A stretch of DNA of 63,567 nt, from the IMG/VR virus record IMGVR_UViG_3300030430_004778, positions 1 through 63,567 of that record. The stretch is one strand, 5' to 3'. Source of the DNA: a virus. How positions within the stretch are numbered: the stretch's first letter is position 1; every line of letters starts with the position of its first letter. The notes under the pieces are model-generated. The model was given only the letters and a program-made list of their open reading frames with translations, was not told the origin of the DNA and made no database searches. Position numbers and translations under genes: made by a program. Positions 1 through 9,200 of this stretch are shown here, one piece after another.

Positions 1-1074
1 AGTGGATGGAGCAGAAGCAGTTGTCATAGTGTTTGCATTGGCGGTAACAATTGATGAAGTTAACACTGCAATGCCTGCTTGATAATAAATGTGACCGGCT
101 ATCTCTGCACCGGCGCCAGTACCGTCTGTACCGCCAGTAAAACCACTGACTGTTAATTGAGGTGCGCCAGAGGTGGCTATAGTGTTGTTTCCTGCGGTGC
201 CGACAACAGATTGCTCTAGCTTTAGAGTGTCATTAGTCGCAGCGGTAGTTGACACAGTAACTCGAATTTTACCAGCATGTCCGTTAGCAGACTCAATGCA
301 GGCTTTTAGAGAAGCAGCCACATCTCCAACTGCCCCAGTAGAACGAGCGAACTCTGGGGGGTTGGCGCTAAGGTTCTGGGCTGCAGCAGCCTTGTAAGCT
401 TTAGAAGTACCATCTGATGACACAATTGTCACTGTTCCATCTAAACTGACATGACCAGTGACCTGAACCGTAGCCGTAGCTGGGTTTTTAACGAACAATA
501 AGCCATACTCACCAGCTGGTGAATCTGTTTTAAATGACGTGTTTGCGCCAAAATCTCCAATGCTTACTTTTTCAGTACGAGTGTTCGGGTTTAATCCTGC
601 AGCACCGGCAGGACAATTTGAGTAAAATGAAAATCTGAACGAATCTTTTTTGATTTCATCTTTATTTAGTAATCTTGCAAAGTTCATAAACAAGCAAGAA
701 TCCATTTTATTGCCACTGGAATCAGAAGATCCTGATGGGGCAAACTGTTTGACGGCTCCGTCGATATCGTAACCGGCTAACACTTGTGCCATTTGATTGT
801 AAATGTTTATTTTCTTTTGGTCTTGGACATTAGAAGAACTTTGAAAAACAGAACCAGACGCATACCCAGCCGTTAAATCAAAAATATGATTCGCAGAAGA
901 ACTTAAAAAAGGATAATCAAAAACAGCTTCGTACATGCCATGAGCAAAATACTTAATATTCTCATCGCTGTAGGTTCCTGATACAATAGTTCCTGTAACC
1001 GGAATAGCCTCATGAAGAAGTGTTCTTGTAGTTGCCACATCTTCTGGTAAAAGTGTTTTAAATGAATTAGCCAT
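1..1074 (-). CDS. Virion structural protein, 3' part beyond window (partial)
   Basis: An uninterrupted minus-strand frame runs from ATG at 1074 to the window edge, so the C-terminus is missing; 358 codons are visible. The N-terminal part (MANSFKTLLPEDVATTR...) and the late stretch HIYYQAGIAVLTSS look like a marine-phage structural protein, but I do not recognise the family by name. A Thr/Gly/Ala-rich, more GC-rich block of about 125 residues (bases about 115-489) sits between GEYGLLFVKN and AGHIYYQAGIAV. It resembles blocks in two other virion proteins here. The gene lies 23 nt after the 323-aa gene, and GGGG precedes its ATG. Role in the virion: inference from position in the structural operon. 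Confidence 0.75.
   Translation of the reverse strand, partial: MANSFKTLLPEDVATTRTLLHEAIPVTGTIVSGTYSDENIKYFAHGMYEAVFDYPFLSSSANHIFDLTAGYASGSVFQSSSNVQDQKKINIYNQMAQVLAGYDIDGAVKQFAPSGSSDSSGNKMDSCLFMNFARLLNKDEIKKDSFRFSFYSNCPAGAAGLNPNTRTEKVSIGDFGANTSFKTDSPAGEYGLLFVKNPATATVQVTGHVSLDGTVTIVSSDGTSKAYKAAAAQNLSANPPEFARSTGAVGDVAASLKACIESANGHAGKIRVTVSTTAATNDTLKLEQSVVGTAGNNTIATSGAPQLTVSGFTGGTDGTGAGAEIAGHIYYQAGIAVLTSSIVTANANTMTTASAPST
115..489 (-). repeat. Inserted virion domain cassette, copy 1
   Basis: In-frame block of about 125 codons with the pattern TVTIVSSDGTSKAYKAA, then ESANGHAGKIRVTV, then EQSVVGTAGNNTI, ending GGTDG. The same order of motifs occurs at 18860-19258 and 21036-21419. The block is visibly richer in G+C than the flanking gene. 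Boundaries are estimated by eye. Confidence 0.6.
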
Positions 1075-1097
1075 TAGTTTCCCCTAAATTTTAAAAT

Positions 1098-2069
1098 TTA
1101 TTGTTTCTTTACAAATGTAACAGGTATATCAATGTGATACCCTGTAGTTACTCCAACTACTTTAATTTTACTGTCGAGCACTCTATAGTTGGAGGTCATT
1201 GTTACTGTTTTACCCAAGGTTGTGAACAAATAGTCACTAGCCTTTAAATTATTACTCGCTAGAACACCAAATCTTAACTTTGTACCACGAGGACCAGGTA
1301 TAATCTCTGCCTCTCTAGTTCCCGCTCCTACGTAAGTGCCTGAAGAACTATCTCCTGGCTCTGATATCTGCCCAACAGCACAATTAACAATATACTGCCC
1401 AATGTTTTTAGTAACATAATATGTTGCAATTTGATCGTCATCGATAAAAGAAGGTGATCCTTGCGTACCAGCGTACACATCAGTTAGTACTCCGAACCGA
1501 TTATCAATTGTTATCATATACTGTTGTTCGGTTAATTCTGCTGACAAAGGTGTCAATGCATCTAACTTTATCGTATTTAAACCTTGATCTACACGAATAT
1601 GGTTTCCGTTGGTTGTCGCTGGTGTGCCAAAGCCATGCACCAAGGTACCTCTAAGTGTTGTATCATCAGAAATTATTTGAGCTTGTGTTTCTTGGTTAAC
1701 TGGAATCACGAATGATTCTTTTGCAAGATTTGAATTTGGAGTTCTTTTAGTTAGCGATTCTTCAACCTCATTGATAACTAACTCTGGTAAAAAGAGTAAA
1801 TTATTGTTAGTTAAAGAAATTAGTTTAGTTTTTAAGCTTGAGCGATTGTTTGTAAACGCCTCTAAAATAGGAGTTTGTAAAATTTCTAAATCAAATACAG
1901 AAGAACCACCTTCAGCAGTTGGATTGTAAGAACCATAGTTTATCTCATCATCACCAAACGCAAATTTAGTTACTTTAAATGTTCCATCACCTCGCGCTAA
2001 TCTTTTTCTTCCTGCGTCAGTGAGAACGGCGTCTAAAATAATATCACCAGAATTGTCTAGAAAAGCCAT
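1098..2069 (-). CDS. Virion structural protein with DNSGDIILDAVLT N-terminus
   Basis: 323 aa. The N-terminus has the pattern D-I-x-L-x-x-x-L-T-x-x-G-R-x-x-L-A-x-G-x-F, followed by a FGDDE motif. The same pattern starts the 390-aa protein at 9200-10372 (IDLQLTSYGRQLLAKG, then FSDD), so the two are related at their N-termini. Such proteins recur in structural regions of T4-like marine phages, but no precise function is known to me. The start is supported by AAGGAG about 8 nt before ATG 2069. The body is Thr/Gly rich with no membrane segment or catalytic motif. Probably a tail or baseplate-attached component. Confidence 0.7.
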   Translation of the reverse strand: MAFLDNSGDIILDAVLTDAGRKRLARGDGTFKVTKFAFGDDEINYGSYNPTAEGGSSVFDLEILQTPILEAFTNNRSSLKTKLISLTNNNLLFLPELVINEVEESLTKRTPNSNLAKESFVIPVNQETQAQIISDDTTLRGTLVHGFGTPATTNGNHIRVDQGLNTIKLDALTPLSAELTEQQYMITIDNRFGVLTDVYAGTQGSPSFIDDDQIATYYVTKNIGQYIVNCAVGQISEPGDSSSGTYVGAGTREAEIIPGPRGTKLRFGVLASNNLKASDYLFTTLGKTVTMTSNYRVLDSKIKVVGVTTGYHIDIPVTFVKKQ

Positions 2070-2263
2070 ATATAACTCCTTTTTATGTTATAAATAGTTT
2101 TATTTAAGTAAATGTTTGTTTTCTAATAAAAAATCTTTACGCTAATGGTGGTGATACACCTTTATTAATTTGATTTTCGCTATTATACAATATCTTTTTT
2201 AATTTGCTGCTTTATCTTGTTAGTTTGTTTAAGTCCCTCTTCTTTTGATAAGGTTAATGTCTT
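2070..2263 (-). promoter_or_regulatory. Intergenic region with candidate promoter and in-frame tail of upstream gene
   Basis: A 194-base gap, the longest gene-free stretch in the structural block. On the minus strand a perfect TATAAT lies at 2187-2182, but the -35 at 17 nt spacing is poor (CAGCAA). The first 80 bases (2263-2183) continue the frame of the 1006-aa gene past its TAG for 26 sense codons to a TAA. A CTATTTATA element (minus strand, about 2097-2089) and then AAGGAG precede the 323-aa gene. Read on the plus strand the same element is TATAAATAG, a T4-late-promoter look-alike pointing the wrong way. Confidence 0.3.
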
Positions 2264-5200
2264 CTAATCTTCACCCTCAACAAGCAAGTTTGTATTTAGA
2301 TATTGATCGCTTATCTTTTTATTAAATCCTATATTTATATCTATCTTTTTACCTGTTTTCTTTGAAGTAATTCTTACTTTGTACTTCTTTAATCCGGAAA
2401 TCAATATGCCATTTTTATTATCCATAGTGTCGCCGCCGCCGGAAAGCGGCTTTTCATAAAACATATCTACAGTTTCTAAATTGTTTAAATTATAGTATTG
2501 ACGGACTCCATCAGCCAATCGTATTTTTAAAAACTTTTTCATAGTCTTGTCATAAGCAAATGGAGGTCTAGCGTCTGAAAATTTATGAACTTTTACAATC
2601 ATAAACGGTGGAAAGTCGCCGTCTTGAACTATTCTTACATAAAACACACTAGTTGGATTAGATAAGTTATTATGCATATCCTCGAATCTTGCAAAATAAT
2701 AGTAATCTACGTTTGGTAAAATATCATCATTGTAGCCTGCAGTCTGTTCGTTTTGTATCTCTTTTAGATCCGCCCCAGAAAAAGACTCCCAACTAATTGG
2801 TTCTTTAGTAGTTCTATATATTTTATATGTGCCCTTAAAATCATCCGTTTTGTATAAAACCTCATTTGGCTTTAAATTTAAATGTTTCTGATTTTGTTGT
2901 ATCTTAATTATTTTTTCTTCATCTTCTGGGAAAACACGAATTGCTTTTAGTTTTTCTTCTCCATAATTTATATTAAGTGTAATTAAAACTTTGTTGTTGA
3001 CATCTTTATACGGCTGAAATGATATATCAGGTGGCAATGGAGGATTATCTAAGACTGTTATTTTTTCTTGCTCGTCTGGAATTTCAGCACTGTTTAAGAT
3101 CGATAAGTTATTGTAATAAGGTGCTCTTATCAGCACTGGTTTTGAGCTGCGACCCTTCTTGTCCGCTTCGGCTAATTCAAATTTAAAACCATCTATATTT
3201 TTGTCTTCTTCAGCTTGAGATGCACCTTCATCATCAGGGAAACGTCTTAATGTAGTAATTAGATCGCGGCTTTGCCGCTCGTCGGCGGTAGCTGCAAGCG
3301 AAGATTCATAATCATAACCGAAAACTAATGAAATAGAGAAAACCTCATATATATATTCCTGATCATAAAATACTTGAGTGTCAATTATCTCTTTTTGATT
3401 ATCATCAAGACAAGGGACAAAAAAACTTTGTAAGTGGATTTTTTCTCCATTTATTATTTTATACTTTGCAACTTCCAAGGCTACAACTTCAGAATAGCAT
3501 TTTTCACCTCTATTGTAGCCACCTGTTTCTGTCGTCTGTAAATGTAAATTAGCAGCACTAATTAAAAAGCTTTTTATACCGTTTATATCACCAAGGAACG
3601 TCTCTTGGTTGTCTATTACGATTTGTGGAATGCTTGGACTATCATCAGCTAATTTAATATTTGTGCTTTCAAAATCCAAAGCATAATGACCAAAATCTTG
3701 GTCTGTTATTGTAGACAAATCTAAAATTTGCAATGTTGACATCGACGCTTTTGTTTTTACACCGGATCCGGCATCACTTAGTCCAGTGCGATTAACTAAC
3801 GAAAATGTATGCAAACTTTTGAAATTAGGAATATCAGAAAAATCTATCGCAGAGTCAAAAAAACCACCACTTGAAAAATAATTTCCAATTATAGACATAA
3901 AAATGTTTAAACCTCTTGCACCGTAGAGCTTAACAATTTCTGATATAATTCCCTCCTCACCACTATACTCTGGGGGGAGTGTTATTTTAATATAATATGG
4001 AATGAGTTGTGATGTTTTGGTTATTTCATCCAAGCTAATCACATCTCCTAACAATGTGCGAACGTTGCTCCCAAAAATAATTCTTTTATGCCTTTCTATA
4101 TTTTCTGTCGAAGGAAGGGAATTATTTGATATATTATAATATTCATCAAAAGTAAAGTTATCCAAAAGCGGCGGGTCTGAATCTAATTTAACTATTTTTG
4201 TAAAATAATTATTTATATCTACATTATTGCTTGTAGTGGAAAACTTATAGTAAGCATAAATATTTGGAAGCTGCCATTCTAACTGAACATTGTCAGGTGG
4301 CGTCTCTACACCTTCTTTATAATAATTATATTTTGATATTATTGTAACAAGACTATCACTATATGGAGATGATTTTTTTAAATCAGTAACAACGTAGATA
4401 TGTTTTGGTTTCATAGCGTCGGGCAACGTGCTGAATATCCCAATGGGATATAGAAGCCTCTGTAATAGTAAACCGATCGCAGGTATATGACCACCTGGTT
4501 CGGCATAGTCATCTAAATAGTCTAACTGGGTTATTGGTAAATTTGTGCCTGGTGTGAATAAGTCAAACGTATTTAAACTTTGTGTGTCTTTGACATAATC
4601 AAAAATTATTCTATTGTTACCATTTAAAAATACAGCCTCTCCCACAGCGCTATCGTTCCAAAGATTATTCATTTGCTGTAGTGGCGCTAATATTTCATCG
4701 TCGCCATCAGCTAAATAATTGTTTAAAACATTTGTGTAATTTTCTTCTGTACCAGGAGTAAAGAATTTATTTTTGTAAAGCAGCATACCAAGACTAAGAT
4801 GTCTTGATAGATTACCTAAATATATATCGAAAAAGAACTGTTGTTTGAAGATGTTATTTACAACGAGACTGTACTCTATAAATGGATAATTGTCAACAGA
4901 ATTTGGATTATAAAGTGATAAATTAGAAGTATGCCGAGCGTTGCCATTTAAATCTATAAAAAATCTAATATTGTTAATAAAATTAAACATATCAGGCAGA
5001 TAACCTCCGAGAAGTTCCATGTTAGAACTAAAACTAATCGGTCTAGGATGATTTTTAAAGTTATCTTCTTTATAAATTGTTTCATTAAAAGAACCATAAT
5101 TTATGTTATTTATTGCACTTGACGGAGAGTCTAATAAATCAAACGTGCTTGGGTCTATAAACAAAGATGCCGGTGATAAGTCTAACTTATCAAAGTTATC

Positions 5201-5284
5201 AAATATAGTATATTTATCCAGATCTGGGTTTTTCTCTATAGGGGTGTAAGGCTCGCCAGTTTCTGGGTTAATCTCTTCAGCCAT
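2264..5284 (-). CDS. Large virion structural protein, 1006 aa
   Basis: Not recognised by family. A long acidic, Asn/Tyr-rich protein with no membrane segment. The C-terminal third has fibronectin-like features: a PPLPPDISFQPY linker before a beta-rich segment, then a second beta-rich segment containing YYYFARFEDMHNNLSNPTSV. The start ATG 5284 lies 2 nt after the stop of the 85-aa gene, typical of this operon. The stop is TAG at 2266-2264 and is followed in frame by 26 further codons before TAA. Position between other structural genes suggests a tail, fibre or baseplate-peripheral component; this is inference. Confidence 0.65.
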   Translation of the reverse strand: MAEEINPETGEPYTPIEKNPDLDKYTIFDNFDKLDLSPASLFIDPSTFDLLDSPSSAINNINYGSFNETIYKEDNFKNHPRPISFSSNMELLGGYLPDMFNFINNIRFFIDLNGNARHTSNLSLYNPNSVDNYPFIEYSLVVNNIFKQQFFFDIYLGNLSRHLSLGMLLYKNKFFTPGTEENYTNVLNNYLADGDDEILAPLQQMNNLWNDSAVGEAVFLNGNNRIIFDYVKDTQSLNTFDLFTPGTNLPITQLDYLDDYAEPGGHIPAIGLLLQRLLYPIGIFSTLPDAMKPKHIYVVTDLKKSSPYSDSLVTIISKYNYYKEGVETPPDNVQLEWQLPNIYAYYKFSTTSNNVDINNYFTKIVKLDSDPPLLDNFTFDEYYNISNNSLPSTENIERHKRIIFGSNVRTLLGDVISLDEITKTSQLIPYYIKITLPPEYSGEEGIISEIVKLYGARGLNIFMSIIGNYFSSGGFFDSAIDFSDIPNFKSLHTFSLVNRTGLSDAGSGVKTKASMSTLQILDLSTITDQDFGHYALDFESTNIKLADDSPSIPQIVIDNQETFLGDINGIKSFLISAANLHLQTTETGGYNRGEKCYSEVVALEVAKYKIINGEKIHLQSFFVPCLDDNQKEIIDTQVFYDQEYIYEVFSISLVFGYDYESSLAATADERQSRDLITTLRRFPDDEGASQAEEDKNIDGFKFELAEADKKGRSSKPVLIRAPYYNNLSILNSAEIPDEQEKITVLDNPPLPPDISFQPYKDVNNKVLITLNINYGEEKLKAIRVFPEDEEKIIKIQQNQKHLNLKPNEVLYKTDDFKGTYKIYRTTKEPISWESFSGADLKEIQNEQTAGYNDDILPNVDYYYFARFEDMHNNLSNPTSVFYVRIVQDGDFPPFMIVKVHKFSDARPPFAYDKTMKKFLKIRLADGVRQYYNLNNLETVDMFYEKPLSGGGDTMDNKNGILISGLKKYKVRITSKKTGKKIDINIGFNKKISDQYLNTNLLVEGED

Positions 5285-5286
5285 AT

Positions 5287-5544
5287 TTAGTAACCGCCGC
5301 CGCCTGTAGTCCCACCAGAAGTGCCTCCTGCGCTAGACATGCCATAACTAACTACTGGTGTTATAGGTGTGGTAATTGGAGTTGCCGGCGGCGTTCTATC
5401 AGAGACTGATGTAGCCTCTTGTGTTTCTTCCATCTGTGCTTCCTCTGTTTCGCTTTCTGGTAAAGAAAAGAAAAATATTTTTTTATCTATTTGAATTGAA
5501 TCTACAAATAGACTGTATGCATTTTGAAAATAAGCTTCGTTCAT
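5287..5544 (-). CDS. Small protein with Gly/Thr/Ser-rich tail, 85 aa
   Basis: Not recognised. Residues 1-35 (MNEAYFQNAYSLFVDS...) look folded or helical. They are followed by an acidic, Thr/Pro-rich linker with a TPPATPITTPITP stretch and a Gly/Thr/Ser tail ending GGGGY. Start ATG 5544 has AAAGGTG upstream. It sits 35 nt after the 1208-aa gene and 2 nt before the 1006-aa gene, so it is co-expressed with them. The low-complexity tail suggests a flexible virion linker; no function can be assigned. Confidence 0.6.
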   Translation of the reverse strand: MNEAYFQNAYSLFVDSIQIDKKIFFFSLPESETEEAQMEETQEATSVSDRTPPATPITTPITPVVSYGMSSAGGTSGGTTGGGGY

Positions 5545-5579
5545 GGTTCACCTTTTAAGATAATTAGTTTTTCATGTTT

Positions 5580-8500
5580 TTATTCTCTTTTCTGGATTAC
5601 TTTAACAGTATTTTGCTGCACTTTTAAATTTTCTTTATATGCGGCATCTTCTACTGCAGTACTTTTCATTGCAGACTCTTTAGCTTTATCATCTATAGTT
5701 GCATTAAGTGTTTTAATTTGTTTATCAAGTTTCTGTCTTGCCATAGAAGTTATAGTTTCTCTTTGGATTTCTCTTGGTTGGCTAGTTATATCAGAATTAA
5801 GAGAAGTAGCTAGATCAACATTTGCTGGGGTTGATTTTGTGTTTATATAAAACAAGTGATTGTAATTAAAGTAGTTTTTGTATAAATTTATAATTTTTTT
5901 ATCAAATAAGCAGGTTTCAGTATCGTCTTCAAAAAACTCAACTTTGCAAAATAACTTTTTGCCTTGTGGTATACTTTGCAATACACTTAAAGAAAGGGGT
6001 ACCCAATCCATTTTTTTAATAAATTTATCACTTACAGTTGTTGTGGGTAAAAATTTAGAGCTTAAAGAATATGAAATGCCAAATGACTCATTTGATTTGA
6101 CTTCAAATCCTCTTAAATAATAAACTCTAGAAAATATACTAAGCAAGTAAGCATAATAGTGATAATTATAAAATTTTAAATTACCATTTGTGTCATAAAT
6201 ATTTTCCATGATGTTTGTAAGGAAAGATTTAGCACTTTGTAAATTTGACATTTGATCTAAAGAAAATAAATTTATCGAGAAAGGCAATCCAACGTCTTCC
6301 GGAACTCCTTGCTTTTCTTTATTTAAAAAGTTAATGTTTCTTTTCTTATAAGAATCAGTAAGAAGTAAATTTATGAAAGCTAAAGAAAAATTAATGGGAT
6401 AGTTTTTATATGTCCCACCTTGCCATGAAAAACTAGTTTTACCAACAGAACCAAAAGATATATCTCTCGTGGCGACACCCTCATCCGTGCCACAATCAGA
6501 AAAACTTTCTTGCGTTGTGATAAGTTTATCTGCAAACTCCGAACCGAAATTATCCTCTAAAGCATTATTAAGAGGAATTTCTTCACTGCTATATGTTGTC
6601 GACTCCATTAAATAGATTTTTTTACTTTCCTTTGGAGATATAAATCTTACTCCAAAGTTTGACAATATTTCAGGCACTAATACTGAATCCTGTGAATTGT
6701 TTATATTACTAAAAAGCTGCTTCTGTATTGTCTGTAGATAGTTTACGTACAGGTCTATGTTAACTGCTTTTTGTAAATTTAATGACGAAGGAGAAGCGTA
6801 AGGTAGAAATGAATAATCAAAGTCGCCCTCTTGTGCAAATTGTGCTCTGCCCTCTGTTGTCAGAAAATTAATTATATTCGGATTTTGTACTATAGACTTA
6901 TAAGCCGCAGAGCTAATTTCTTTAATACCTCCATTGGTGCTGAAATTTTTTGCCTCTTCTATCCAATTAAAATAATTTTTAGACTTTGTAAGGTCTATAA
7001 TATTGTCAAATTTATAATTAAATTCTGTTATGTGTGACTCGTGAAGATTTATATCTGTTGATTTTAAAGAATCTTTTGTGGTAAAACCACTACTTTTTTT
7101 AGTCATACTGTTTACAGAAGAGTAAACATCCAATAATTTAGACACTTTATTATAAGATATCTTCATTAAAGAATTGACTTTTTCCAACAATGTAGGATTT
7201 GTACTAGATAATCTTAAAGCAGATTTTACAAAAAATGTAAAATCATTTTTTGGCTGTAGATCTAAAATTGATTTTTGAGTAGCAGAGCTATTAAAAGATT
7301 CACAAAACAAAGAATTAATCGCAACAAAAAATAAATTTAAATCATCTAATCCAAAGGTTTCTGTGAAAGCTCCTGCAACTGTTGTTGGAATTTCTTGTGT
7401 TCTGTCAAAAGTAAAACTTAAAGGTAGGGTTGCGTTAGTTGAAGAGTCTAGAGACTCAGAAACAAAAGTATTATTTAAGGACTGTTGGAATTCATCAAAA
7501 ACCTTAACAAGCCTACCAGTTCCACTATCTCTCATTAAAAAGCTTGACTTTTCTGTTAGTTCATCTACATTTTGTATTATGTTATTTATTTGTATTAATT
7601 TATCAGAAAGATACTCTAGCATTGGATCTCTAAATTTTAACTTTACTTCATAGCAAAATTTACCATTATCATTCTTAGCGTCTAACTCTCCATCAACAAA
7701 TTCATAAAAACTTATATGATCACCACTGTTGAAATTTTCTATGAATAACTCGTTTGTTCTATTAGTTAAAGAAAAACCCTTAGATATATTTTTTCCAAGT
7801 TGATTCAATGAATTAGCATCACTAAAAAAGATATCGTTATCACCCACTAACAAGCTTTTTGATTCACCCGTTGCTTTATCGACTCTAATGATTTCAAAAT
7901 AGTTAATATTTAAATTTGTCACTAATCGATTAAATATATTTTCTTCGACCGCAGTGAGCTTTTGTAATAAATTAGATAATTTCGTTGTCTGCGTTAACAA
8001 GCTTTTTTTATCGAGTGCAAAAAAGAAAGAAATATTATCTTTTGTATTTTGTATGCCATTTACGTAAGACTTAACAACAGGACGAACAGAAAATTTACCT
8101 TCAGAAAAAACTGGCTTGTTTGTAATAAAATTATCGACAGGTATATTAGTTTTTTGTCCGGTGTAAGTTACATCATTAGATGTGGCTAGAATTGCTTCAT
8201 AATTTAATGATTTATAAGAAAAGAGATCTTCAAACATACTTGAACTTCTAAAATCTACAATTTTTGTATTGGGCTTAGCAATATAAGTCAAGTAAGGATG
8301 AGGCGTCTGACTGCTATGTTTTGCTCCCGCCATAGCTCTAGACTTTCCAAAATTAGGATTTGCTGGGTCACTTATTCGATGAAAGTGTATTGGACCGGTC
8401 CAGATATCACCAGGAGAGCCAAATATTTCATTTGCTTTTTGGTTTATATTTTGTTCACTCGTATCAATCGCTATATTACTAAGACCTGGAAAGACTGTTA

Positions 8501-9200
8501 AGAGTCTTGACTCTGCGGAAGGTATCGTATTGGTTTTAGTTAAACTAAACTCTTTTTTGTTATATCCGTAGCTATCTCCAATAATAAAATATCCTGTTTT
8601 TGTATAAATTTGATTATTATTAAATATAACCTCGGTTCCTATGGTGTCCCCTGATATAGCAGTGCCCATGGATAAAAAATATATACATCCAAGAAAATTT
8701 GGATTTCCACCTGAAGAATCTGTATTTTCATTAAAATTGATTTTTGTAGTCACATCTAGAGGTACGTTTAAAATCTTGGTACTTGATGCTTTTTTATCTT
8801 GATGTGCTCGAAAAATGTACTTATTGATATTTTTTCTTGAGTACAGTAATTTTCTTTTTAACACTTTAGTAGAATTTTTCTTTAAAAAGTTTAATTTTTC
8901 TTCTATTGTCAATGCAAAAAAATTAGAAAACTCTTGTTTGTCGTTAATAATGATTATATTTAATGTCGAGCTTTCTAAAGTGTTAGAAATTTTTGACAAT
9001 CTATTAGGATTTAAACCGGTCTTTAGCATAGATTTAATGCAGAACTGCATTGTTGCCAACATACGTATACTAGTATCTTCAGTTTCACTACCGTAATAGT
9101 AGCTATATTGGCTCTTCTTGTTTAAGTCCATTTCCTTTGGGTCATTTAATATTATTTTACTTAAAAAAGGTTTAAGTTTCCCATCTATTCCTTTAATCAT
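5580..9200 (-). CDS. Large virion structural protein, about 1206 aa
   Basis: Not recognised. An upstream TTG at 9206 is in frame, but ATG at 9200 is the better start: it overlaps the TGA of the 390-aa gene (ATGA), and GGAG lies about 10 nt before it. The protein is rich in Asn, Lys, Phe and Ser. It carries the segment GDIWTGPIHFHR near residues 265-280, followed by MAGAKHSSQTPHPYLT. No enzymatic motif or membrane segment is apparent. The C-terminal about 40 residues are charged and helical. It is flanked on both sides by structural genes. Confidence 0.65.
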   Translation of the reverse strand: MIKGIDGKLKPFLSKIILNDPKEMDLNKKSQYSYYYGSETEDTSIRMLATMQFCIKSMLKTGLNPNRLSKISNTLESSTLNIIIINDKQEFSNFFALTIEEKLNFLKKNSTKVLKRKLLYSRKNINKYIFRAHQDKKASSTKILNVPLDVTTKINFNENTDSSGGNPNFLGCIYFLSMGTAISGDTIGTEVIFNNNQIYTKTGYFIIGDSYGYNKKEFSLTKTNTIPSAESRLLTVFPGLSNIAIDTSEQNINQKANEIFGSPGDIWTGPIHFHRISDPANPNFGKSRAMAGAKHSSQTPHPYLTYIAKPNTKIVDFRSSSMFEDLFSYKSLNYEAILATSNDVTYTGQKTNIPVDNFITNKPVFSEGKFSVRPVVKSYVNGIQNTKDNISFFFALDKKSLLTQTTKLSNLLQKLTAVEENIFNRLVTNLNINYFEIIRVDKATGESKSLLVGDNDIFFSDANSLNQLGKNISKGFSLTNRTNELFIENFNSGDHISFYEFVDGELDAKNDNGKFCYEVKLKFRDPMLEYLSDKLIQINNIIQNVDELTEKSSFLMRDSGTGRLVKVFDEFQQSLNNTFVSESLDSSTNATLPLSFTFDRTQEIPTTVAGAFTETFGLDDLNLFFVAINSLFCESFNSSATQKSILDLQPKNDFTFFVKSALRLSSTNPTLLEKVNSLMKISYNKVSKLLDVYSSVNSMTKKSSGFTTKDSLKSTDINLHESHITEFNYKFDNIIDLTKSKNYFNWIEEAKNFSTNGGIKEISSAAYKSIVQNPNIINFLTTEGRAQFAQEGDFDYSFLPYASPSSLNLQKAVNIDLYVNYLQTIQKQLFSNINNSQDSVLVPEILSNFGVRFISPKESKKIYLMESTTYSSEEIPLNNALEDNFGSEFADKLITTQESFSDCGTDEGVATRDISFGSVGKTSFSWQGGTYKNYPINFSLAFINLLLTDSYKKRNINFLNKEKQGVPEDVGLPFSINLFSLDQMSNLQSAKSFLTNIMENIYDTNGNLKFYNYHYYAYLLSIFSRVYYLRGFEVKSNESFGISYSLSSKFLPTTTVSDKFIKKMDWVPLSLSVLQSIPQGKKLFCKVEFFEDDTETCLFDKKIINLYKNYFNYNHLFYINTKSTPANVDLATSLNSDITSQPREIQRETITSMARQKLDKQIKTLNATIDDKAKESAMKSTAVEDAAYKENLKVQQNTVKVIQKRE

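Noticed and set aside
5524-5850. Plus-strand open frame of 108 codons
   Set aside because: Opposite the end of the 1208-aa gene, no RBS, composition of an antisense shadow.
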